In this document: positions 1 to 5,718 of the stretch, in pieces
How the letters are laid out: every line of letters begins with the position of its first letter
Position numbering within the stretch: position 1 is the stretch's first letter
Origin: Molossus alvarezi
Lineage: Eukaryota; Chordata; Mammalia; Chiroptera; Molossidae
Length of the DNA: 64,000 nt
Reading direction: 5' to 3'
Assembly: GCA_037176705.1 (NCBI GenBank)
Contig: JBAWUJ010000040.1
Span: forward strand, 1,612,001-1,676,000
Translations under genes and position numbers: made by a program
The notes under the pieces: model-generated
What the model saw: only the letters and a program-made list of their open reading frames with translations
Databases searched by the model: none
What the model was told of the DNA's origin: nothing

Positions 1-23
1 GGGAGCGGGAAGAGGGAACTCTG

Positions 24-530
24 CAACACCTCATGAGTTTATTCTCTTTGGCTTTCCCCACACACTCACTGCTTCAAGAAGCAATGTGGAGTCACACCAA
101 GATTCCCCACGGGAGAACAGGAAGGAGGGGTTGACGGCAGGCAACTTTCCTTAGTAGGCCTCCTCCTCGCCCAGCCGCACCACTTGCCCTTGGCAGAGAT
201 TCCAGCGCCAGGCAAGGGGAGGAGTGGGGGCGAAAGCTTCACAGTGCCCAAAGGGTAGGGCCCCCGGCCCATGGGAAGCTGGAGGCAGGCGGGCCGAGCA
301 GTAGAGGGGTGTCCCGTGGAACACATCTGCCGCTTTTCCATCGGACTGGAGCTTGGTGGGTTGTCGGGGCGGCGGCCCAAACACACGGGTGGAGGGGGGC
401 GCTCGCCTAGGGCGGGACTTTTGGGGGGGTTGCCCCGCCGGTTCGGGGCCCGCCGCCACAGGAGTGGTTCGCGGTGTCCTGCCAGGAATCCCTCCGTCAC
501 CCTCTTCAGTCCACCAAACCCCCTTTTTGT
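24..530 (-). other. Candidate minus-strand 3' terminal exon, unknown protein or noncoding
   Basis: On the minus strand a long pyrimidine tract ends in CTTCTCCCAG with the exon starting at 530, and AATAAA lies at 38-43. This is the signature of a terminal exon of about 500 bases. Two frames stay open. One begins at an ATG at 716, upstream of the acceptor, and stops at 66 (216 codons, weak start context). The other runs from the acceptor to a TAA at 151 (about 125 codons, no ATG of its own, ending GEEEAY). Both are rich in Pro, Arg and Gly and resemble no family I know. Between units they are almost unchanged, but so is all the DNA, so conservation says nothing about coding. It may belong to a long noncoding RNA. 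Confidence 0.3.
38..43 (-). promoter_or_regulatory. Minus-strand AATAAA poly(A) signal
   Basis: AATAAA read on the minus strand. It lies 23 bases beyond the stop of a 216-codon minus frame (stop at 66-68) and about 107 bases beyond the stop of a second minus frame (151-153). Cleavage would fall near 10-28. The downstream element is only weakly GT-rich. It is present in all units. Confidence 0.4.
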
Positions 531-634
531 CTGGGAGAAGTGGACATGTGTAAAGAGGAGAAGCAAACGGACGACACAGCTCGGAGAGGCCGATTCACGT
601 GGATTTTGTTTCCACGCGACACAGGTGTCAAGAA
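271..634 (+). other. Candidate plus-strand exon with GTAAGTG donor
   Basis: A consensus 5' splice site (AGAA followed by GTAAGTG) ends this segment at 634. An ATG at 271 opens a frame that reaches the donor without a stop. A possible internal acceptor, CCCTCTTCAG, ends at 509 and would give a 125-base internal exon instead (510-634). An E-box CACGTG sits at 596-601. A short separate frame, ATG at 546 to TAA overlapping the donor, encodes 30 residues. No known domain is seen. The 537 A/G polymorphism falls here. Confidence 0.22.
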
Positions 635-791
635 GTAAGTGTAAGGGATGAGGCCCCCACCTGCATTTCTCAGACCCGTGAAAGTAGTTTTCATGGCAGG
701 TACTGCCGCGTGTCATTTGCCCCTACCCTGCTCCTACACACCGCCTTCCTTTTCCCCGGGGCGCAGGTGTGCTGCTAATTGCCACCATTCA

Positions 792-834
792 GGGCGGCCG
801 CGGCCGCGGCCCCGCCCCCTTCGCCCCGCCCCCG
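792..834. promoter_or_regulatory. GC-box cluster with two overlapping NotI sites
   Basis: Two Sp1/KLF-type CCCCGCCCC boxes lie at 810-818 and 824-833. They follow GCGGCCGC at 794-801 and again at 800-807. A NotI site in every unit predicts that an unmethylated array is cut to monomers of about 5.7 kb, whereas a methylated array resists. Confidence 0.6.
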
Positions 835-960
835 TCCTGACGGCCCATCCCCCTGTGCGCCGACCCGGCCAGCTGTCAACCTCCTCTGTGCGGAGCTTAT
901 CACAGCCGCCACCGGGCAGGTGCTGCGCGATTGCCACACGTCACAGTGAGGCCAGCCGGA

Positions 961-992
961 TCGCATCGCATCACATCGCATCGCATCGCATC
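961..992 (+). repeat. TCGCA pentamer microsatellite
   Basis: Six pentamers follow in tandem, with the third changed to TCACA. Each intact pentamer contributes a CpG. Copy number is the same in all units I checked. Confidence 0.85.
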
Positions 993-1002
993 CTGACTAA
1001 CG

Positions 1003-1024
1003 GGGCCACGGAGACGCGTGGCCC
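1003..1024. other. 8-bp perfect hairpin at the end of CpG block A
   Basis: GGGCCACG (1003-1010) and CGTGGCCC (1017-1024) are perfect complements around a 6-base spacer. The stem is GC-rich and contains CpG. It could form a cruciform, RNA hairpin or dimer-protein site; none is shown by sequence alone. Confidence 0.5.
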
Positions 1025-1086
1025 AGCGCTCGGGAGCCCGGGCTCGTGGTCGATTCACGGCAGCGGGAGGGTGCTTGGGACACTTG

Positions 1087-1199
1087 TCTTCTCTCCTCTG
1101 TTCTCTGCTTCTCTCTCTCTCTCGCTCGCTCTCTCTCTTTGTGTCTCTCTCTCCCGCCCCGCCCCCGTCTCCCTCTCCTCCTCTCTCTCACCCCCCTAG
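1087..1199 (+). repeat. Pyrimidine (CT)n tract
   Basis: About 110 bases are almost entirely C and T on the plus strand, including (CT)6 at 1111-1122, CTCGCTCG and further (CT)n runs interrupted by GTGT and a GC box. Such tracts can form triplex DNA and are often nucleosome-poor and bound by GAGA-type factors. The tract also supplies the pyrimidine run for the acceptor at 1225. Unit 1 alone has T at 1139. Confidence 0.85.
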
Positions 1200-1654
1200 T
1201 CTCATAGAGCTCTCCTGTCTTGCAGGACAGGGAATTTCGCGGAGTCGTGGAAGGGACTGCTCCCCTAGGCCCCTCCTGTGCCGAGGAAGGTCAGGCGGGC
1301 AAGCGGATCCCCGGGCGGATTTGGGGATTTCCTCGGAGCGAGGAGGCAGCTTCTCTGTGCGATCTCGGTTCCGGCGGAGGACACCTGCTGCGGGCAGCGA
1401 AGCCGGACCCCGGTGGCCTGGGGTTTGGGCCGGCGCCGCCGGTACGTCAACCATCCACAGGAGTGGAAACGGTCCTGGTGCACACTGCAACTGTTTTCAG
1501 AGAGGTAGGGACTGTCGTGTCTTAGGTCAAATAAGTACTTTTGAAACATAAGTCCATCAAATCAACGTGTTCATAGTTATTGCCTGATCCGCCCGCGCCC
1601 GCCCAGCCCCCAGCACACCAGGCCAACCCCAGCCGGCCTCGCCCCCCCCACCCT

Positions 1655-1716
1655 GACACACACACACACGCACCCCCACGGACACGCACACCGCCCCGCC
1701 CCCCCACACACACACT
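1655..1716 (+). repeat. (CA)n and C-run microsatellite
   Basis: Two short (CA)n runs flank C-rich sequence with CCCCGCCCC. Units 3 and 6 differ from the rest by a C-to-A change just upstream (13091 and 30289). Confidence 0.8.
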
Positions 1717-1753
1717 GACACAGCAGCGCCCAGTCACGGCCCGTTAGAGATCC

Positions 1754-1769
1754 GGTCCACTGGTGGACC
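1754..1769. other. GGTCCAC-TG-GTGGACC near-palindrome
   Basis: Two 7-base perfectly complementary arms are separated by 2 bases, about 55 bases before the X-box. The form suits a dimeric DNA-binding protein or a small cruciform. I do not recognise a specific factor. Confidence 0.4.
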
Positions 1770-1823
1770 CGGTCGCTGTCCGTTGCAGCGGCCAAGTCCG
1801 GTGCCGGGCAACCTGTCTCTCCG

Positions 1824-1837
1824 GTCGCCCAGGCAAC
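1824..1837. promoter_or_regulatory. RFX-type X-box
   Basis: GTCGCC, two bases, GGCAAC matches the RFX-family X-box consensus GTNRCC-N(0-3)-RGYAAC at every fixed position. A second GGCAAC half-site is at 1807-1812. RFX factors activate ciliary and testis genes and bind MHC-II promoters. The site lies in CpG block B of each complete unit, so the array would carry one per unit. Binding is inferred. Confidence 0.5.
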
Positions 1838-2062
1838 CGGCGCGGTCTCGCGTCCCCCGCAAGTCGTCCTCGCTCGTTCGGTGCCTCGATCGCGTGACCG
1901 CGGTTCTGCGGGCAGACCCGGAAGCGGGCCGGAGAGAGGCACACACGCACAGACACTCCCTCCCTCCCTCGCACACAGACACACACGGGCCTCCACACCT
2001 CCCTCGCTCCCTCCCCCCCTCCCCCCCTTGGCCTCTGGCCAAATACAAATACAGAATCAGTC

Positions 2063-2068
2063 AATAAA
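2063..2068 (+). promoter_or_regulatory. Plus-strand AATAAA poly(A) signal
   Basis: AATAAA lies in a short AT-rich island within the GC-rich block, followed by GTGCTCTCGTCCTGTTC, which is moderately GT/T-rich. It is placed suitably for a plus-strand transcript from the upstream CpG-rich block. It is conserved in units 1-11. Confidence 0.35.
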
Positions 2069-2290
2069 ACATTTCAATATCGCCGTGCTCTCGTCCTGTT
2101 CACGGGCTTTGCGTCAGTCTGCGGCGGCGGCGGCCCGGGCAGAGACCCTGAGAGGGCCGAGGAGATCTCCCCCTCCCTTTTGACCTGGAGAATGTTCAGT
2201 GGGCTGGCGAGGGAAGAGCGGCTGCCAGCCGCCGAGCCGGCCCGCGCGGTTTGTTTCTCACGGAAGGCTTCCGGGCCCGTGAGGAGGGAG

Positions 2291-3180
2291 ACGATCTGGT
2301 GGGAGACCTAAGAGTGTAGTGAGACATCAGGAGGGATACCTCGACTGGGAACATCCTCCCTGAGGAGCAAGGGTTTCCCTTCCCACCCCGGGCCCCCACC
2401 CAGCTCAGGATCCCAGTACCAGGAAGAGACGTCCCCATCCCTTGTGGCTGTGCAAACCACCGGGGATCGAGGTCCAGGCTGAGGCTGCCGGGGTCCCAGG
2501 CAGTTCCTTTGAAAGGGCCTGCCCACGCACGGAGCTCCGGGGACCCTCTTTCTGCGGGCTGCAGAGTGGGGGTGGGTGGCAGGGAGGGACAGCGGCAGCT
2601 TGAAAGGCACCAGAGACATCCCTGGGAAGAACTGAGTCAGTCCTTTGGCATTGGGGTGAGAGCTGGAGGGGCAGCTTTGTCCCAGGCACACGTGCTGGTG
2701 GAGGCTGCTGTTCCATGGGTGAGCCCTTCCCTGGCGGGGCAGGCAGCCCGGTGGGCGGGCGCGCACCGTCCCTGGGACTCTGGTGACCTAGCACCCACTG
2801 TCTGGGCCACCCTGGTGATTGCCTGAGGCCCCGCCCCACGGCACATTCAGGCCCACCCAAGCGGTGTCCATTGATTTTTCCCTAGGATTGGCCTGTCTTG
2901 GCTCCCGCTTCACGAGGTCCTAAATTCTCTGAAACCAACAACACCTGGCCTCAGCGAGCCCCATACCTCCTCTGGCTCACTGGCCCCAGGCCTGGCAGTA
3001 GTAGCAGCCAGCGTTGGGCCCCAGCTTGACATTGCCTAGGCACCTCCAAGACCAGCACAGAAGGCAGCCATGTGTAGATCGCTTTGTAGCTTATGTCTGG
3101 TGGCCCCGGGGAGAACACACAGGGGCAGTGGCTGACCTCGCCCCGGAGCCAGCCTAGAAGAGTTGGCCTTTCCTTTGCTC
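2291..3180. other. Stretch without recognised gene
   Basis: I see no known gene here. It holds an isolated consensus plus-strand donor (CCATGG followed by GTGAGCC, GT at 2719-2720), an AP-1-like TGAGTCA near 2633 and overlapping short open frames on both strands that look compositional. Position 2797 is variable: A in units 1, 2, 4 and 5, G in units 3 and 6-11. Confidence 0.6.
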
Positions 3181-3193
3181 CTTTTCCTTTCAG

Positions 3194-3224
3194 AATATTA
3201 CAATGGCATCCTCAGTACCTGGAG
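3194..3224 (+). other. Candidate 31-base plus-strand micro-exon
   Basis: A strong pyrimidine tract ends in TTTCAG at 3193, and CTGGAG followed by GTGGGT gives a donor after 3224. Units 2 and 5 have a T-to-C change in the tract (8906, 26104) that keeps the acceptor intact. The 31-base length would shift frame. This could simply be chance consensus sites. Confidence 0.12.
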
Positions 3225-3289
3225 GTGGGTCTTTGTGCTTCTTTCTCAATAGGCTGTACGTATGTGTTCTTTTTCTTGCTTCTCTCTTT

Positions 3290-3311
3290 CCTCCCTCCCT
3301 CCCTCCCTCTC
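3290..3311 (+). repeat. (CCCT)n microsatellite
   Basis: About five CCCT/CTCC tetramers in a T- and C-rich context. No length variation seen between units. Confidence 0.8.
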
Positions 3312-3560
3312 TGGCTAGAGCCCTTTGGGGCTCAGGGCAAGACTGAGGAAGTTGTACAGAGAGCTCCCACATGCCCACGGCCCTGTAGTCCCTGCTCTTT
3401 CTTCCCCAAGTCACACACGGGCAGGCACGCAGGCACCCAATGCGTGAATTTTCTGAGGCCCAGAGGCCTGCTGCAGAACTTAGGATGAAAACCCTACCCT
3501 GCTCTTTTCCAGAAAGACAGGCATGGGCCTAAGCAAGGTGGCCTGGCCTGGGCTGGGCCT

Positions 3561-3594
3561 GGGGAGTGGGGGTGGGGTTAGGGGGTGGGAAGGG
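3561..3594 (+). other. G-quadruplex candidate
   Basis: Five runs of three or more G occur within 34 bases with loops of 1-3 bases, including a GGGGTTAGGGGG core. This meets the usual G4 pattern of four G-runs with short loops. The single telomere-like TTAGGG is not tandem. Confidence 0.6.
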
Positions 3595-3800
3595 AAGGCC
3601 AGGGCCACTTATTCCAAGGGAACAGCAATGGCTTGATTCAAATGCAGAGAGCCTGGGACTTTGCCTGAGGCTTCTACAACTCCCCCACACTTAGGCCACT
3701 GATTCCAAGCTGCAGGAAGGGAGCAGGGTCAGTCTGGAGCTGAAAGAGTTCGCCTCCATGTGCCAAAGCCGAAAACTGCCCTCCACCCTCTGAGAAAGGG

Positions 3801-3866
3801 CAGGGTGTGGGTGGGGGTGAGGTGGCGGTTGGGTGGTGGTGGTGGTGGTGGTGAGCGGTGGCGGTT
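3801..3866 (+). repeat. (GGT)7 and flanking G-rich tract
   Basis: Seven perfect GGT triplets at 3832-3852 lie in a G/T-rich context. The copy number is constant across units, in contrast to the CTGGTG hexamer. Confidence 0.85.
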
Positions 3867-4090
3867 TAGGGGTGCAAGTGCAGGGCATCCAAGGAGAAGT
3901 TAAAGAGTCCATCTCGGCGTCATAGATTCCCCAGGCCAAACGCCGGTGTGGAGTGATGAGGGTCCAGGGAGGCCTAGTAGGGGATGAATGGACTCAGTAA
4001 CCCTGTGTCTCGGTAACAACAAGCACACTCGTACTGAAACACTGTGCTCCAGCTGACGATTTTGGTAACTCACCTTTAGGTACCCTTCAC

Positions 4091-4138
4091 ATGGATGGAT
4101 GGAGAGATGGTTGGGTGGGTGGGTGGATGGATGGATGG
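4091..4138 (+). repeat. (GGAT)n/(GGGT)n microsatellite
   Basis: Interrupted GGAT and GGGT tetramers. A minus-strand donor (AAAG followed by GTGAGT) sits just upstream at 4068-4074. Constant between units. Confidence 0.85.
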
Positions 4139-4364
4139 TGAGCACTGAACTGGACAGACAGGACACACCGATCCTCCCTCCGACCACCGATTTCCAAGGG
4201 TAGGTCCGGGCCTAGGACATGGGCAACCCCCCATCAAGTGAATTTAGTTAACACCTTTGTAATTTGGACCATCAGTGAGTTTAGTGTAGGTCTCTGGGTC
4301 TGTGAGGCCACTACACAGGCCTCCCCTGAGCTCGCCTGTGTTCCTATGTGTATGTGGCCCCTGC

Positions 4365-4390
4365 TACGCGCACACGCGCGCACACACACG
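4365..4390. other. Z-DNA candidate, alternating purine-pyrimidine
   Basis: Twenty-six bases alternate pyrimidine and purine without a break, mixing CG and CA steps. Such runs favour left-handed Z-DNA under negative supercoiling. Present in units 1-11. Confidence 0.55.
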
Positions 4391-4740
4391 GTACTCTCCT
4401 CCGGAGAGCCCTGACTCCTAAGTCGTGATCCAGGGGTTGTTTGAAACATCACCCCAAAGGAGTGGACCCCAGGAGGGGGATGTGAACATATGTCCTAGAT
4501 GCCAGTGAACTGTGTGTTCTTAAAAGGGTTCAGATCTGAGGTCGTAGGTGATGTTTATATTTACTACCCTGCAATGAGAACCTAGAAACAAGTCAGGACA
4601 TCAAAAATCCCTCTCTTTGAAAGTCAGGGAGTTCCTGCATGTGTCAGAGAGGGTCCCCTATTTGTCTCCTGGCCTTCCACAGAATTCACCCCAGGACCTG
4701 AGGTGTAATCTTTGAGTCTGATGAGTTTTTTGAGTCATTC
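4391..4740. other. Stretch without recognised gene
   Basis: No gene, RNA or transposon recognised. It contains the variable base 4637 (G in units 1 and 3, A elsewhere) and, next to the VNTR, an AP-1-like TGAGTCA at 4731-4737. Confidence 0.6.
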
Positions 4741-4750
4741 TTTGTTGTTG

Positions 4751-4786
4751 CTGGTGCTGGTGCTGGTGCTGGTGCTGGTGCTGGTG
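4751..4786 (+). repeat. CTGGTG VNTR, unit 1, 6 copies
   Basis: Six perfect CTGGTG hexamers followed by CGGGTC. The adjacent CTG-rich stretch to about 4873 (CTGCTG, CTGCCG, CTGGTG) does not vary. The frame through it reads as a Leu-Val run and is not evidence of a membrane protein. Confidence 0.95.
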
Positions 4787-4890
4787 CGGGTCCTGGTGTT
4801 GGTGGTGCTTCTGCTGCAGCTGCTGCTGCCGCTGCTGCCGCTGCTGGTGCTGCTGCTGCTGCTGGTGCTGGTTCTTCAGTTAATCCTCAC

Positions 4891-4941
4891 CCGAGGGTAT
4901 TTCCTTGATTTGCAGTTGGACACTGAAATGGCAGGATAATT
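4891..4941 (-). other. Candidate 51-base minus-strand exon
   Basis: On the minus strand a strong pyrimidine tract ending TTCTCCCAG places an acceptor before 4941, and CTCGG followed by GTGAGG gives a donor after 4891. The 51-base segment is a multiple of three and open in all three minus frames. It could be an internal exon of a minus transcript running toward the terminal exon at 530-24 of the same unit. No homology is recognised, and pairs of sites like this also arise by chance. Confidence 0.15.
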
Positions 4942-5143
4942 CTGGGAGAAGAGGAACGGAGAAACCGAGGCAGGAAAGTTAAACAGAGCCAAAGAGCTTT
5001 GCGGGACGTGTTTAGCAGGGCCTTGTCTTGAGAACCAGGCCAACAGACTCTATTTGTCACAGAAGTGTGCAGCAGAGGAGGGGGCACGGAAGGGGAGAGG
5101 GGGAGAATTCAGACACCACTCATCCTGAAGTTGTTGGGACAGC

Positions 5144-5190
5144 AGGGAGGGAGGGAGGGAGAGAGGAAGGAGGAAAGAAGAGTGTAAAGG
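5144..5190 (+). repeat. (GGGA)n purine tract
   Basis: Four GGGA tetramers at 5145-5160 lead into a longer purine-only run. Unit 4 has a private G-to-C change here (22361). Confidence 0.85.
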
Positions 5191-5194
5191 AATG

Positions 5195-5220
5195 GACCAA
5201 GCAACCAAGCAACCAAGCGA
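5195..5220 (+). repeat. CAAGCAAC octamer repeat
   Basis: Short tandem of CCAAGCAA-type octamers, about three copies. Constant between units. Confidence 0.75.
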
Positions 5221-5411
5221 CAAAAGAGGCAGGTCCTTCCCAGGAATAGACCAAAGAAAAGGGGAGACTTTTGGAGTCCAACTGCACCAGGAATATCTAG
5301 GCGAGGAACTCAAACACAAAAACTTCCAGACAGAAGGGGATGTGAGGCAGAAAAGGCTCTTTAGATGAGCTGACAGCCTGCCTGTGCTTCCTAGGCCAGA
5401 CGCGTAGGTGG

Positions 5412-5500
5412 GCTCGCTCCGTTTCCGTAATAAATGTGCATGAGTTCAGGTTGTGCTCCATTCACTTGCACTCACGTTGCAATAAATTCACGGAGCGAGC
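5412..5500. other. 11-bp inverted repeat enclosing two AATAAA motifs
   Basis: GCTCGCTCCGT (5412-5422) and ACGGAGCGAGC (5490-5500) are perfect inverted copies. The 67-base interval holds AATAAA at 5429-5434 and 5481-5486, both on the plus strand, in similar contexts (GTAATAAATG and GCAATAAATT). Each arm has two CpGs. This may be a plus-strand transcript end or the remnant of an inserted element; neither is proven. Confidence 0.45.
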
Positions 5501-5663
5501 GGAAAGCAGATGTTATGTGCAGTGTCTCCTCCACCTCCTTCCCCATGAGAACACAAAGATCCAGTCTGGGGACAGCCCTCTGCCGGTGATTCAGGGGATC
5601 GTCCAGTCACACCTCTCTGGTGTCTGTGAGCGGCGGTGCAGGTCCCATTTTCATCACAGGCGG

Positions 5664-5718
5664 CCTTTGAGAGGGAGTGGGAGGGGGGCAGGGGGTATGG
5701 TCAAGTGGGAGGGCAGGA
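5664..5718 (+). other. G-rich tail with G-quadruplex candidate
   Basis: G-runs at 5673-5675, 5679-5681, 5683-5688 and 5691-5695 with loops of 1-3 bases meet the G4 pattern. The tail continues into the first bases of the next unit and lies immediately downstream (minus strand) of the minus-strand AATAAA. G-rich sequences there can pause polymerase and aid termination; that role is inferred. Confidence 0.5.

Larger units (their letters stand above)
380..1060. promoter_or_regulatory. CpG-island block A, candidate promoter
   Basis: CpG dinucleotides are dense here and sparse in 2900-5400. The block holds GC boxes (810-833), two overlapping NotI sites, a CACGTCAC element at 937-944 resembling a half cAMP-response element, TCGCA pentamers and a stable hairpin. 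I see no TATA box, which is usual for CpG-island promoters. It could drive transcription on either strand. Boundaries are approximate, by eye. Confidence 0.5.
1226..2085 (+). other. Candidate plus-strand terminal exon with AATAAA
   Basis: The acceptor TCTTGCAG ends at 1225, preceded by a pyrimidine-rich stretch of more than 100 bases. The frame entering it stays open to a TAA at 1549-1551, and AATAAA occurs at 2063-2068 with pyrimidine/GT-rich sequence after it. Splicing 634 to 1226 keeps one frame open from the ATG at 271 to the TAA at 1551 (364 + 326 = 690 bases, 229 codons plus stop). Alternative donors inside are GTACGT after 1441 and GTAGGG after 1504. The product is Arg/Gly/Ser-rich with no recognisable domain. 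A spliced noncoding RNA is at least as likely. Confidence 0.25.
1226..2290. promoter_or_regulatory. CpG-island block B
   Basis: A second CpG-dense stretch, separated from block A by the pyrimidine tract. It contains a (CA)n/C-rich stretch, a near-palindrome, an RFX-type X-box, a (CGG)4 run near 2121-2133 and BglII AGATCT at 2164-2169. CpG density drops after about 2290. A promoter or insulator role is inferred from composition only. Confidence 0.45.
1..5718 (+). repeat. Macrosatellite unit 1 (5718 bp, 6 hexamers)
   Basis: Used as the reference unit. Private bases are T at 1139 (in the CT tract) and A at 3976. It carries G at 537, T at 1464, T at 2181, A at 2797, T at 3188 and G at 4637, the last shared only with unit 3. 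All subfeatures given below in 1-5718 recur in the other units at the corresponding offset. Confidence 0.97.

Noticed and set aside
391..404. CTCF site at GGAGGGGGGCGC
   Set aside because: The 3' half resembles the CTCF core, but the run has one G too many and the 5' CCASY part does not match. A matrix scan scoring above the usual threshold, or ChIP data, would be needed.
1188..2766. Overlapping frames of 70-180 codons on both strands as genes
   Set aside because: They overlap each other on both strands, are GC-rich and low in complexity, often begin at GTG or TTG, and show no domain. Their conservation only mirrors that of the whole unit.
3571..3586. Interstitial telomere repeat
   Set aside because: Only one TTAGGG occurs, within a G-rich run, with no tandem copies.
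4712..4939. Leu-Val-rich reading frame as a small membrane protein
   Set aside because: It is only the translation of the CTGGTG/CTG simple repeat and changes length with the VNTR.
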